Assembly: GCA_023053545.1 (NCBI GenBank)
Contig: JAKZAN010000001.1
Location: 6,840,565-6,904,564 of the forward strand
Length of the DNA: 64,000 nt
Direction of reading: 5' to 3'
Origin: Lepidurus packardi
Taxonomy: Eukaryota; Arthropoda; Branchiopoda; Notostraca; Triopsidae
This document shows positions 1 to 16,975 of this stretch, in pieces (position 1 is the stretch's first letter; the number at the start of each line of letters is the position of its first letter). A program made the translations under genes and the position numbers. The notes under the pieces are model-generated. The model was not told where the DNA came from. It was given only the letters and a program-made list of their open reading frames with translations, and did no database searches.

Positions 1-1155
1 TCCGCCCAGGAAGTTAAAAGTTGCGGCAAAAGACTTAACCGTCCAAGAACACTTTAACTCCTGGCAGCCCTGTTCCTTCTGGTTCTCCTGATTCCACAAA
101 AGGTTAAGTAGCTACCTCCAAGTAGCTCCAAGTATCAGCTTAGCAGACTAAAGTGGCAGATTTTGTTGATTGCAAAGGATGATGTAAGGCAGGGATGAAG
201 TAGGCTGGCCTGTACATTTAACACCATCACTTTTTTTTACTGGCGTAGGCCTGACCGCAGCGTTTTGCCAAACCCCACACTAACACTTTAAACGCGCACT
301 TGATTGTTTCTAGGTTTTAAAGATAACACTTAATCCGATGGGTAATGTTTAACTCAATATGTTATAACGCTTAACTACTAGCTTTTCTAACATCACTACA
401 TTTGCTTACACAACATCGCTGGAGAAAAGAATGTCTGCACTGACTACTTGCTGGGTAGCAACTGGCGTTTGTATAGGGGTGCTTCAGGGTACACATCCGT
501 TCGGCGTCAAAAAAAATATGAATTCGTTCTCTTGAACTTGTATTTTTCTGGTTTTAACCGAAGGGATTAGACATGATAATAACTAAGTTTTTAGGGAATT
601 AAGAATAGTTGTAAGATAAAATATACAAATTCATAATCGACGCTTGAATCTTTTTTTATTAGAATAGATGAGGAAATATCTTATTATGATTATAGAGAAC
701 GCGAGATAAAGAAGGAAGATTTAATGAAAACTGTTTGAATTGAATTAACTACAATACGAAGGAGATTGAAGGTAATTAACTTGGATAACATTCGCAATGG
801 AACTAGTAACAAAGCGAAAAAGAAGCAAAAAGTGTTTTGATATTGTTTACTTTTAAGTTCCGAACGCAAGGTTAAGTGCGTAGTTTTCTTCACAGTTAAC
901 TATTCACGGTTCAAGTTTAATCTTCATAGGCTGAAAAAGCGGATGTTTGTTGGGATCCGCTGAGTATCACTAACTGGTTTTCTGAAGAGTGTTACTTGTG
1001 TAAGTTGTTTTTTATATACTCTTTATACCCATTCTTATACTGTGCCATCGACTTTGACCCATCCTTCCTACTGTGCCTTCGACTTTATAACCCAGATTGT
1101 ACCATGATTTTGAAAAGAGAATGTGAAGGAAATTAGCAAGTAGGCACATCCTTTA
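1..1155. other. Intergenic, no gene seen
   Basis: AT-rich sequence with no reading frame that resembles a protein and no RNA gene that I recognise. It lies 3' of the retrotransposon remnant, which reads on the minus strand, so its left part may include flanking sequence of that element. Confidence 0.5.
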
Positions 1156-2830
1156 TTAGTACACGGTTCTCTTCCGTGAAGAAATAGTTTTTTTTATCAT
1201 TTTATTCTTGAGTATTTTCCGTTCAAATGGGTGGTACAAGCATTCCAAAATCTTGTGTTCCACCGTATCTTCCCTCTCTCCACACCTATCACACGTGCTA
1301 TTACTTTTTAGATTAAATCTGTACATCCATGATCCTGTTTTTCCGTGTCCACATCTCAATCGCAAAAGAGCAACTGATACTTTCCTGTTTTTGTGTAATA
1401 ACCAGGGTGTTGTCCTGATGTTCTGAGCGAATTGTAAAAAAATTTGAGAAGAGCTCTTTTTTAATCGCTGTAGTACTTTTTCCTCCAGTTTCTGTTCAAA
1501 TACGGCAAAAGCTCGTGTCTTGTGAGGTCTTTGCCTGACTAGTTTTTGGTAGTGTGCAAATGACTTCCGTAAATTCCCATACTGTAAAGGGGTTCTCCAG
1601 TTCTTTAATTTCACTACGTCCTCCCATATATGCGAGGATGTCTAAATCAATTATGTCATTATCCAAATCTGGGTCGACCAGTTCCAGTGCTGTTGACTGA
1701 AAGCTACCAAAATGTTGTGCAAACATTTCTGCCGTTTCTTGTTCACTTTGTACTATCTCACCCGCTGGGTTGTTGATTTTCCTTAAACGCGTTCTACCCT
1801 TACCTTTCACTGCCCGAATTTGCCCCACGCTTCTTTCATTGGTGGTTTTAATTCCAAATCTCTCAACTTTAGATTTCCAGAATTGTCTATTTGCCTTTTG
1901 GGAGGTTTGCTTACTGAGCGCCTGTGATCTTTTGCATTCATATAAATTTTCTGGACAAGGATTACGTCTTAACGTTCTGTATGCTGTTCTAGCTTTGCTT
2001 AGCCCTTTGCTACATTTCTCGTTCCACCAAGGCTTCCTAACTTTGTTTGTCAACTTGGTATTGAGCTGCGAGGGCCCATCAGTACTCCCTCTCAAGAGTC
2101 TAATATGTTTTATGCCCACCGTAGTTAGCTGATTGATGAAATTTGTATGCCTTTTTTCTACCCTCCCAGTGGAGGTAAAAGTTTCTATATTCAGGCTCTT
2201 TAAATCTGAGTGCCAATCATTCCACTTTGCTTTGCTAAATAGCCAACGTTGTGCTACTACCATGTTCCTATTATGTGGAGTGCCCTCTAACTGTATAACC
2301 AAGGGTAAGTGATCACTTTGCAATAACCCACCTACTTCTGCTCGTACCTTGTCATATATATTACTAGAAACAAAGCATAAATCCAGTGTTGATGGCGTGG
2401 TCCTCCCCGCTAAACATGTGCCCTCCCCTTTCGGGCTTACTAATATTAATTTTTCCCATTCTTCCAAGAATTTGACAAGGACCTTCCCTCTATAGTCAGC
2501 TTTTTTCCTCCCCCACAGAGGATGAATTAAAGTCCCAAAAGAAAAGAGTTTTACTGTTTTCACCGATCTGATCAAGATAAAACTTATACTCTTCTTTAGC
2601 TATTTGATTCCTATTTTGTCCGTGTTGCACTTGTAAATAGGCTCCTAACAAGTGAATACTATCACCCTCCCACTTGATTTTTAAGCCATCTATTTCTAGT
2701 ACACCGTGTCCGAATTTTGTCAGTTGAATCTACTCTACTTCTATTGTATTACGAACCCAAAATAAAATTCCACCTCCCCTGGTTCCTGCTATCTTTCCTG
2801 TTACGGACAAGTCCGTAAGACCGGTTTCCC
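1156..2830 (-). pseudogene. Jockey-like non-LTR retrotransposon ORF2 remnant: endonuclease plus C-terminal tail
   Basis: Reading leftwards from about 2830, the frame encodes an apurinic-type endonuclease domain, with a GGGILFW stretch near 2790 and an SDHLPL motif, the usual end of this domain in non-LTR retrotransposons. It then gives the linker that normally precedes reverse transcriptase, including the motif KPWWNEKC. The reverse transcriptase itself is missing: near 1600 the sequence jumps to the C-terminal tail of such ORF2 proteins, with the Cys-His motif CDRCGEREDTVEHKILEC. An in-frame TAG in the endonuclease (around 2730) and frame changes show that the copy is dead. The endonuclease, reverse transcriptase and tail order is known for the Jockey/LINE families; the clade is inferred from the style of the motifs only. 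Confidence 0.8.
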
Positions 2831-3573
2831 TACACAACCGCACCGAAACTAGCCGTAGGCCCCCCTATACCTAAGCACATAGGTATAGTTGGATTGCGAA
2901 ACCATCTCCACTTCTTCCTGCAAAACTGGGAAAAAACGAGTTCCTCGGCAGAAGAGATGACAGTCCTGCTAGACGTATTGTTTTAGTTTTGTTCCTCAAC
3001 TTTCAATTCCGTTATATTCTTATGTATGTGGTTAATAAATTTGTAATCAAGAACCGAACCCAATGCTACTGTGAGCTAAGTAACACTTCCTATATGTATT
3101 ATACCCTTTAATAATAACACGATCTTCAGTCTTTATCCATGTTTCACACACAAATATTCTGGTTTTTTAAACATTTCGCTAATATAGGTGCATAAGCCTG
3201 CTAGGTGAGGCTTTGTAGTCCGTGCTTTCCAAGCTACGATTTTCAGAAGTCGGTCAGACATGAAATAAGAGCCTATATAGTTGACGGGTCCATTAATATT
3301 GTTTTACATGTGCTTCCTATTTCTCTCCATTTTTCTTCCCAACTCCCTGTTTTAAGCAATATTGACAAGCAATCCACGATTAAACTTGTACGCGAGGGTT
3401 GAACTCACTTACTCTCTCACTTCTATTCCCGTTCATTTGAGGTTGCTGCGCTACTTTAGGATTTCTCACTATCTGCGCTTGGTTCCGTTGTCGTACTTCG
3501 CCTTTGCCTGCCGTCACCTCCCCATAGGTAAGAGGAGTTTTCAGGCCTGTTCTTCCATTGGTTCTATCCTGTG

Positions 3574-4738
3574 CTAACCCTTTGACTTTCTTCGCGTTTT
3601 GGTCTCACAGAGACGGCTTGGCTTTCTTGCTGTTTTATTTCGCTGTTGTTTTTGCTTTGCGACTTTAAAATACTCACATCTGTAGTCTGATGCCTCCTGA
3701 TTTTGCTTGCAATTTACACATTTTGGTGCTTTCTCCTGATTCTTTCTTGTACATCCGCTAGTACGGTGTTCCTCTCCACAAAATCCACATCGTTCCTTGG
3801 CCGTACAAGACAAGCTGATATGTACAAAGCGTTGACATTTATAACACCTGATAGGACGAGGTTCAAATGCAGTTACCGGTATTATAATAGATCAAGCCTT
3901 AATGTGGTCGGGAAGTTCAGTTTTATCAAACATTAAATGGAATGATCCCATAGGGGACTTCGTCCGTTCTCCTGCTTCCTTTATGATGAATTTGAAGAGT
4001 TGCCTTACCGCACATACCCCCTCAAATTTTTGTTCTTCATTTCTTCTTTAGTCACTCCTGGTAAACGCACAATACCCCGTATCATGTTTGAAGGTTTAGA
4101 CAGTCTGGCTTCTACCATCCATTCTCCTATTCTCCGCACCTTCAACATTTTACCGATTGCAAACTCATCTTTTGGATAGGCTAGGAGGTATCCCCCTCTC
4201 GTTATCTTGGTTTTTTACTTTAAAGGCTTCTAGTAAAAAGGTTTTACTTTAAAGGCTTCCTGCCTGTAATGTTTGCTTTACCTAACTTGACTGGGTTAAC
4301 TTTTGCGAAAGTTAGGCCTTCCGCTTCTTTTATTCTAAAAATAATTGGTCTTCCGCTATTACCCTCTGTCTGGTTATTTTCCGGATCTGAACCGGACGAC
4401 AGAATAGAACCTACTCGTTACCTTTTCTTTGCCACGAACATGCTTGTATTTGCACTTGCACTTTAGCTAGCCTTGGCTCCCTTCCCTATAGGTTTGGTTC
4501 CCTTTCCAGTTTTCTTCATAGCTAACTTATCCCTTTTGGATATGACTGTCTCAAATCCATCTCTATCCTTAACCACACTACTTTTCCTTGACGAGTTCCC
4601 TTGCTCCGGATTTTCCATACCTGATCCTTCCTGGGAAAAGCCTTCAAGTAAGTCTTCCTCCGACCAATCTGAATCCATGGCTCTACTGACGAAGTTATAG
4701 ACTCCGTTGTTCTCCCGATCGAACGAGGGATCAAACAC
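3574..4738 (-). pseudogene. Non-LTR retrotransposon ORF1 (gag-like) remnant with zinc knuckles
   Basis: The frame starting at 4738 gives an acidic, serine-rich then lysine-rich N-terminus typical of the start of a LINE ORF1. After frame breaks, the part at 3880-3600 encodes a series of CCHC-type zinc knuckles (CYKCQRFVHISLSC, CGFCGEEHRTSGC, then CVNCKQN...C). Such knuckles in retrotransposon ORF1 bind the element's RNA. The order ORF1 then ORF2 on the minus strand agrees with the endonuclease remnant at 1156-2830. It is broken into several frames and is not functional as it stands. The 3000-3570 stretch between the two parts shows no clear coding sequence. Confidence 0.75.
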
Positions 4739-4830
4739 GATATAACTCCATCACCATATATTAGGTTACCTGTTGTAAGAGCAAGGAAACAGTAATTTGG
4801 GATTCGTGCTTTCGGAAAGCTTGGATTTGC

Positions 4831-5242
4831 TTACTCCGATCTCTTCTTCTCCATTTTTCTCTTTCGTATCCGTATGATGTGTAATTTTGTTTCTGTCTTT
4901 CTTTTCTTTGTTATGACTAGGCATTTCGTTTTTTCGGCTGCTATTTCAAAACCGTTCATATCATACCATATTTCTGCCTCTTTCGCTGAGTTAGATATTC
5001 TTCTCATAGCATTGTCTAAAGTTTTGTCCCTTGTTCCGATTGCAATATCATCTACATAGATCGAGGTGTTCATTCTATACAAATCTGTCGGGAAATTACT
5101 AATCATAATATTCAAGAGCCATGGACTCAAAACTGCTCCCTGTGGTATACCGTTACTTAAGCTTACTTTTCTTGATGTCGTCGCACCTATTCTGACTTCC
5201 ATTGTCCTGTTCGTAAGCAAGTCCTGTACAATCTGTAATATT
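4831..5242 (-). pseudogene. Reverse transcriptase fragment of a non-LTR retrotransposon
   Basis: An open frame of about 130 codons carries core reverse transcriptase motifs: GIPQGAVLSPWLLNIMI (fingers and palm, motif 4) and YVDDIAIG (the catalytic YxDD motif 5), followed by a palm region ending with EKTKCLVITKK. This is the part missing from the ORF2 remnant at 1156-2830, but it lies 5' of ORF1 rather than between endonuclease and tail. It is therefore either a second truncated copy of the same family or the product of a rearrangement. No start codon context or flanking domains remain. Confidence 0.8.
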
Positions 5243-6071
5243 TTTCCTTTAAAGCCTACTTAAAAAAAAGAAAGCGTTAGGGTAAAACTATTTTTTTTGA
5301 AGATGCTAAATAAGAACAAATTGAAAAAAAAAATATAAAAGTAGTATAAGAGCGCATAAACAAAACAAAATTTTTAACTCTAAACTTGTCACCTGGTTCC
5401 AAAACGTTTTGCTGAACTTTTTCTTTCGATCTTTCGCACTGCAATTCCGTACAACCTGTCGGTTTGGAATCACAAATGTGAGTGCGATAATAATGACTTG
5501 TACTAAAAAATGTTTCCCTACTAAGCTCGTGTTGAGCTTCTTAATAGATGGCAGCACGGACTGGTTGAAAACAAGGAAAACCTGGTCCCTAAATGCGTCA
5601 TTTAGTTACGTGTTAACGTAGTTGGCTTCACTTGATGAGTTGCAAACAAAAACAGATCGTGAAGAAGTGCCCTTGCCTTGAGTATTTAGTCAGAGAGGCA
5701 CTTCCTAACTGCCTGTAATGTTTTCTTTAGTTTGTTTTGCATTTTAATGTGTTTTTACGCAACAGCATTCCGTTTTATAACAGAGAAACCAACCTTGGCC
5801 GGCATTGAGAGCTCTCTGTTATAATTTCTCCTTCGTAGCATCACAAAATCGCAAATCCGTCGTCGCTCCTGTGTTGTGTAAGTGCGACTAATTGTCAGTT
5901 CACTTTATAATTAACAACTTTATTATTTTCATGTACGCAACTTTATTCCATGTTATAGGTTTTGTATAACTTGTACATGCAGTACAAGAATCTTTGGTAA
6001 ACGAGTCTGTTTGGTTTTTATGAAAGATATTTGCTGTCGCTCATCGTCATCAGCTGAAAAGAATAAGCACG
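5243..6071. other. Intergenic / 5' region of the SPCA gene
   Basis: No protein-like frame. The right end must hold the promoter and 5' UTR of the downstream ATPase gene; I cannot place the transcription start. Confidence 0.5.
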
Positions 6072-10422
<4,351 letters not shown>

Positions 10423-11530
10423 TCATATGGAAAGGGCTCACGTATTGGGTAGCTTATCAAATAGACACATCAGATTGGCCTTCTTTTCTGTTTTTGTCGT
10501 CCTGTGAAAGTCACTTGTTAAAAAAGACAAGGTTTATCAATGTGTACTTGCTTGCAGTGGGAACATGTTTGATCTGCAAATAGCACTTGCAAAAATCAAC
10601 GGCTAGTTGTGACTTTCAAAATTATATCGTAAAATTTAAAAAAGTGATGTAAGTAAATTTTGTTACGATCTGAAAAACGATTGCGTTGACTCTTTAAATA
10701 AATAACTATTGGAAATGACAGCTCTTTGTGTTAGCATTATTAATTCAGATTCCCAGGTCTGCATTTCCGGCGAGCGGTATTTTAACCGCGAGAAATAATA
10801 AATTAAAATTCCCTAGAATAAGACATACCCTCCCGTATACCTTAGCTCGGTATAGGCGATTAGCATGGGGAAATAATAAATTACCAATATGCAAAGGAAG
10901 TTTCAACTATGAGAAATACCTTACCTAAAATATGCTTCGGTTGTGCACTAGCTGCTAAACAAAAGAAAACTGTGTTTAAGATTGCATTCAAATCTGACAA
11001 GTCGTTTTCGAGAACTTTTGTTCCGAAAGTCCGACGACTTGCTTTGGGATATTTTCCTGTCACAGCAAATTCAGAGGTACAAATTCTGGTCGTACTATCA
11101 GAATCAAAACAAGCGTATAAACTTTGCCGGCAATTAGCAATATATTTCTTTGTTTACGCAAGGCTGTGGCAGAAAATCCACAACTGCCATCTGTGATTGT
11201 TTCGCACCAATAAGCTAAGATATACGGGAGCTTTAAAAAAGAAAATAAACTTTACGAAAACATATCCCAAAAGGGTTTTGCCGTCAACCTTACTGCCCGA
11301 ATCCTTCATGTCAATTATGTCTGTAAATTTCTTACATTCATGAGAAAGTAGATATGTTTTATGTAATGTTTTATATCTTGCCCACAACCATGGAAATTAT
11401 CAAAACACTAGCAAGTTAAGCCTAAAAAATTCTAATTCACATGCATGGAAGCTGAGTAACCACTCACGTAGACTTGACTTCAAATTTTCAGAAACTGCTA
11501 CCAATTGAGGTACATCTCACCTCCACTTCT
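10423..11530. other. 3' intergenic region between convergent SPCA and APMAP genes
   Basis: It holds the 3' UTRs of the two convergent genes. An AATAAA-type polyadenylation signal lies at about 10696-10704 for SPCA. Short AT-rich segments around GAAATAATAAATTA occur twice (10790 and 10870). No gene is seen. Confidence 0.5.
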
Positions 11531-13298
11531 CTAAAGCACTTCGATGTCTATATCCCCTTCTGTGCGGACTTTGATATGGCCCAGTGGACGATTTAATTGG
11601 ACGCGGCCCAAATAGTGATTGTAAGGCGACCCCAAATACAGCGTTTCATTCTAAAAATTTCATCATTAATCAAAAACGCAATAACTCTCCCACAAAAACA
11701 CAAAAACTTACATCAAAGAAGCCTTCACTGATCAAAAAGACTCGCCCTTCAGGAGAATGCCACGAGCCAACGATTTTTCCTTCCCAATCAACCTCAACCA
11801 GCAGTCCGTACTTCGCTATAAAGCTCTGCATCGCTTCCAAGCTAAGTATCTGAAAATATCCATCACATAAAAATGAACTCGGTACAAGAAATTTCGGATA
11901 CTATTACCTGAGATTCAATCTTGCCCGCCAACTCCAAGTTAAAATAACGATGTAGAAATGAAAACGGCAAGCGAAAAAGGAAGAGAACACGCAAAAGGAA
12001 TTTGCGAACCAATGGGTAAGGTCCCAACAATGACAGTGGATCCTGTTGGCCTGGTAAATGTACCGAAACTATGGCCACAAGCATGTTGCCTTGGGGAGAT
12101 AGCCTAATATTATCTGGGTTGCCAGGAAGACGTTCCATGAGAACGTCTGATGTTCCTTTTTTGTCTCCTGTGAGCCAATACCTTGTCACACAAATACAAA
12201 ATGGTGACAATAAATCCCAACAATTCAGTCGCGAACCCCCACATTCCAAATGATGCGAAGAGAAAACTCATCTGTTTTTACCATTACTAACTACTAACCT
12301 TAATAGACGAGCCCGGAAGGTTTCAGCCACTACTACAAAGTCCTCGTTGGGTGACAGTCGAACTCCGTTGGCAAAATGGATCTTGTCGATTAGCATTTGA
12401 CTGGTATTCGTTTTGGGGTCGTATTTAAACAGTCTTGTAGAGTACCCATGGTTATGAATTGCAAAAAAGGTAATACTAAAGTACCTGCCGCTGGGTTCTC
12501 CAAGCATCTCAGCCACTCCTTCATGCAAGTAATAGTTTGAACTAGAATCCGAGAAGTAAATTGTCCCATCCTTGGCGATATCGAAATGATTAAACACTTT
12601 GGCCGGTTTGCCTCCATCTAACGGCATATCCTTCGGGACTAATACTTGGTACTTGCCTATAAACATAGAAATTTCCCAAAAACGTTTCCAACTACTTAGT
12701 CCGTCTCCATACCAGTTTCTACATCCACTTTATACAATCCCATATAACAATCAGCCACAAAGAGATTCCCCTCAGCGTCAAATTGAAGCCCTAACGGTCT
12801 CCCGCATTTTAATGCGTCCCACGGCCCACCTTAAATCAAATGTAAAATCATTCCAGAACATACAATATGGCAAAAAAGAAATACCACAGGCTTCGCCAAA
12901 TTTAGCCACAGGTACCATTCGTTTGCCTTCATCCAATACTTTGACAATGGCTCCGCCTTGCAGTCCGGTATATATTTCGCCGCCGGCAGGAGTCTTCGGG
13001 TGTTTGGCGAAGGATTCGGGTCCCAAAATCCTTCCATCGAACAAGAACTCGACACCTTCTAAATGGTTATTAGGCTCTAAAGCTCCTTCAAATGCTGGCG
13101 TAGGTGGCAATCTAGTAATACATACGAATTAAACCTCCAATCGAAATTTTATAACCGCCATGGGTAAACAAGTCTATCAAATTATTACTCGAAAGCGTCA
13201 AAACTATCATTAGGCGATAACCCAGGCATAAACGTAATCACTGCAGTGATGACCGCAACATCAAGAAAAATGCGCGTTACGCTTTTCCACAAGACCAT
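11531..13298 (-). CDS. Adipocyte plasma membrane-associated protein (APMAP)-like, strictosidine-synthase fold
   Basis: Eight exons (read downwards): 13298-13189, 13111-12885, 12829-12713, 12656-12485, 12433-12299, 12181-11908, 11849-11712, 11650-11531; 1293 nt, 430 residues, against 416 in human APMAP. A single N-terminal membrane segment (FLDVAVITAVITFMPGL) makes it a type II membrane protein with a six-bladed beta-propeller outside or in the lumen. Family blocks seen are LEGALEPNNHL-like start of the propeller, GRILGPESFA, CGRPLGLQFD, YFSDSSS, FANGVRLSPNEDFVVVAET and LPGNPDNIRLSPQG. The last exon gives the final blade (LYLGSPYNHYLGRV). The arthropod relative is hemomucin; arylesterase-type activity is reported for APMAP, and I infer no substrate here. 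It is divergently oriented to the homeobox gene. Confidence 0.93.
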
Positions 13299-13784
13299 GT
13301 TTGTTTCGAGTCGAACCTAGAACGCTGCCAAAGAAGCCAAGAAGGACAATAAAAATTCATGAACAAAATATAAAGGAACAGTTATTCAATATTAAATATC
13401 ACAAGTCATAAAACGCGTCGACTTGGGGTTCATGCATCAAACCCCATGCCGCTCAAGAACTCATCACATTACACCCTCGTCAGCAACAATTTCGCTCGCC
13501 CACAATAGAGCATTGGATCCTTCGAAAACGACCTGCAGGTCAATTCTTTCGCGTCTGAAACTCCTGTGTCGCTGTTAAGGCACACAAAGAAAATATATAC
13601 AAACAGCTACGATTGGACGACTTGACCTAACTGGCGCTCATTAGCACTGCGTACAGTAATCAAATCGCCTCGCTGGCTGATGGGTCTTGCGTGCTAGCCT
13701 AAAAGTTCCACACAGCCCTAATCTAGCGTATTGGAGGGGTCAGTTTTAGTTTCCAGCTTGACTCTCGACCCGCACTAACTTGTT
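13299..13784. other. Shared upstream region of APMAP (-) and HLX homeobox gene (+)
   Basis: Divergent promoter region of 486 bp between the two start codons. No motif could be assigned with confidence. Confidence 0.5.
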
Positions 13785-14729
13785 ATGGAGTCCATCATGA
13801 GCTTTTGCAGTAATAACGTGAGTGAGACAGCCATAAAATTGCCGTGGACCATGTCATCCATGTGGTGTCCTAACCCTGAGCAACAATGGTGGACCTTCTG
13901 GCGATTGTACTACCCCGAATTAGTCTGGCCCACCTTTTACGGCTCCGGCACGATACCGCCTCATTGGAATACCTCTTCTTGTGCCTCTGTGGTGTCAACA
14001 ATAGGCCTCAACAGCTCCACTAATGGATCCAATCTAAAGTTTGGTATCGATACTATTCTTTCCGGTAAGATTTATAATTTCCTTTTTGCCTCAACCTTTA
14101 CTTGTGAGGTACTATTTCTTACGTAGCGTTTATTATTGCAGATCTGAGCGACAACAAAACGAATATGCAAGACAGTTACTATGCGCATGGTAATTATGAA
14201 TTCAGAGTTACCCCAAAACCAGCTTGATCTTTGCACAAACGAGAACGTTCTGTAAACTGATTTTTTTTTTTTTACTAAAATTAGGGCCAGATCATGAATC
14301 TGCGACTGATTTGAGTGGCAAAAGCCATTCTTCATCTTCCCTTTCGTCTCCTACAACGAACACGTCGACTTCACGACGCAAACGGTCGTGGTCCCGCGCC
14401 GTTTTTTCCAATCTACAACGTAAAGGCCTTGAAAAACGGTTTCAGTTGCAAAAGTATATTACCAAACCCGATCGACGCCAATTGGCGGCCACTTTAGGCC
14501 TCACAGATGCCCAAGTACGTTTAAATCCGTCCATTTCTTTATTAAACCCAACATAAGCAATAATACCCTCATATTTCCTTACGTGTAGCAACGAATCTAA
14601 AGGAACTTTTGTAAATTATAGGTCAAAGTATGGTTCCAGAATCGTCGCATGAAATGGCGCCATAATCGAGATAAAAGCCATCAAGTTACCACTACATCCT
14701 CTCCAACGCCTTGCCCGACCCAAACATAA
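13785..14729 (+). CDS. HLX: H2.0-like (HLX) homeobox transcription factor
   Basis: Four exons (13785-14064, 14142-14189, 14285-14514, 14622-14729), 666 nt, 221 residues. The homeodomain lies at about residues 140-200. It begins RRKRSWSRAVFSNLQRKGLE, carries the HLX-specific KYITKPDRRQLAA segment, and ends in KVWFQNRRMKWRH, the DNA-recognition helix. An Eh1-type repressor motif (FGIDTILS, residues 86-93) sits N-terminal and is expected to bind Groucho. The homeodomain is split by an intron just before the recognition helix, as in many homeobox genes. The protein is much shorter than vertebrate HLX. A start at 13797 is also possible. In animals these factors act in gut mesoderm and neurons; the role here is inferred. 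Confidence 0.95.
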
Positions 14730-16058
14730 TAACTTTTGTCAGCAGTCAACAATGAAAGTGCCATCTTGTTTTGTGTATTTTACCCGAGTGACAATTGTTA
14801 TTTCGATGCCTTTTTTGTGCCTTGTAAAATTAATCAACAATTAAAAATGCTTTAAGACAGGACTCTTACGTCCATTACAAAATCTTTGGCTAAAATTAGC
14901 TACCATCTCTTGGGCTTAAGTTTTTCTGTGGTCTCCAACTCTTTACATTTACAAAGTTAGTTTCTCGCTTGTGTAAAGCATTGGAAAGACGCGTGCTGTG
15001 TTCTCGAAAGGGACGAGTCTTTCCCTCAACACTAACAAACAATAGCCAGATACACAAACTAGCCTCGGTTGTAAAATAGCACCCTTCTTCCCATGAAAAT
15101 TTGCCACATAAACGCAACAAATCCCTTTCCCTTTCCATCCTTAAACTATTAACAGGCGGTCTATATACACACACGCTTTTGGGTCTTTTCACTCGCACGC
15201 CACAATTTTAAAGGATTCGAAAGGTAATATACAAAACCGATCTGGTCCAGGATACGACAGCTGACCGTTGCGAGCAAAAATCCTCAAAGAACCTTCCAAC
15301 CGGTCTAACTTGTTTCACAGTTTACAGAAGCAAGGCACGGCGTTTAATGGGTTTCGACCAATAAAGGCCGAGTTTTAACGAGGCTTCTGGCCAGTGTACG
15401 TCAAAGCTGGCGTGTGGCAACCACGTGGATTGTGGATGGACTTTGTAAACAAAAATCTCTTGGGTGCTGCACACACCACCAAACGACGTCCCTCTTAATA
15501 ATAACACATCGAAGCCCAACCTCATCAACAAATCCCATACGTCTGCTCATTAACGGCACTTTTATGAGTCTCGCTCCTAAGATAAACGAAAACCAAAAAC
15601 TGATCGTGATCATCAAGACGGAAACATGCGGGAGCAATGGTCTTTGTCTTTTATCTTCTCGCGTCATGATGACGCTCATAAAGAGCACCGTAAGATGACC
15701 AACGTAAAGGACAATGAACTAAAAATATTATAGTAAGTAATTCTCAAAATCATGGTACGCTCCGTAACTTCTTATCCACCATTCAGTCGCTGAGTCAGAA
15801 ATACAGTACTTCCTTGTGATACCAAGTATACAGTAAATGCAAAAAGAAAAGGAAGAAAAATCCGTTGGAATTTTAATACTTAATAAAAGTATTAGTCACG
15901 GTTAATGCTCGGACCGGTGAACTTCACACTAAGTTCGTTTTTCAAGCGTGAAAAAAAAAGGAAAAATGGACAAGTTGGGACATGGAAGCCGTTCAGTTTG
16001 CTCCAAACGGTGTAGTTAAACAGTCAAGAAATTCAACCCACGCCAATTTGATTGCCAG
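14730..16058. other. Intergenic, no gene seen
   Basis: 1.3 kb with scattered short open frames on both strands, none protein-like and none with supporting splice signals. It includes the 3' UTR of the homeobox gene. Confidence 0.45.
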
Positions 16059-16975
16059 ATGGCTAGCTTGATTCACTCCCAGCTTCTGGTTACATGGATA
16101 GCTATAATTGCTGCCACTGCAGCCCGACCTTTAACTCCTGACACTTCGGAAGCCAGATTCTTAGGTAAAAAATTAAACGACCCCTTTCTCGCAAAAGATT
16201 CCAACATTTCAACCCATTTTATGAATGTTTTAAACAGGAAACTGGCTGCAACAACGCGGCATAAATAATTGGTTCAAAGCCAACTTACAATCGCTTAAAC
16301 AACAAGTCTGGGCACCAAAAAGTACCGAATCGGCGGCAACAATGCTTACGGAAATATTCCTGCCCCTAGCTTTATATACAATTAAAGAAAATTGGCCCAA
16401 GTTTTCGTTATCCAACAAAATAAATTCCAAGCCATTTAATTTCACGAGCGCAAGCATCGCCGATCTTCTCAACAAGGATTGGCTGAGTCAAATCCTGAGC
16501 AACAGTGAACTTAGTCGCGAGGTAGTTAACATTTCGAAAGGTTTTACACAGTAAACAACCAACTTAATGCTATTGCTAAAATAATTTCTACTCTGTTACG
16601 CAGATCGTGGCTACGATGAGAGAAGCTAAGGAGCCTTCGTTGCCTTTCCACTTAATCGACACTCTAACCGAACTTTATGGCAGTCAAACGTCTTGCGTGC
16701 AGCTGCTTATATGCGAGTGGGCCCCCACTGTATGGTCAATGCAAAAACGTTTAGATTTTCAGCTCGGGGAATCCCAAAGTGCCCAAGTTCCCAAAGATGA
16801 AGATAAAGAAAACATAACAGAGGCGAACACTTTGGCTCCTGTCTTGCAACCCCGGAAACGGAGACAAACAGAGGCAGAAATGGAACCCGAATCCCTAGCC
16901 CAACCCAATGATTTGTACCAAGTTTACACGCAGCAATGCCAAAAGTTATTCCCCGATTGTCATCTCCTTCTGTGA
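16059..16975 (+). CDS. Secreted protein of a tandem arthropod family, member 1
   Basis: Three exons (16059-16164, 16238-16521, 16604-16975), 253 residues. It opens with a signal peptide (SLIHSQLLVTWIAIIAATAA). The only cysteines follow the family pattern: C161-x5-C167 (CVQLLIC) and C242-x6-C249 (CQKLFPDC) near the C-terminus, suggesting two disulphides. Between them is an acidic linker with a basic PRKRRQ site that could be cut by furin. The product is unknown to me by name. It belongs with the genes at 19140 and 23310, which have the same strand, signal peptide, cysteine spacing and similar size (253, 256 and 240 residues). No enzyme motif is visible. A role in cuticle, haemolymph or immunity would be speculation. 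Confidence 0.75.
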
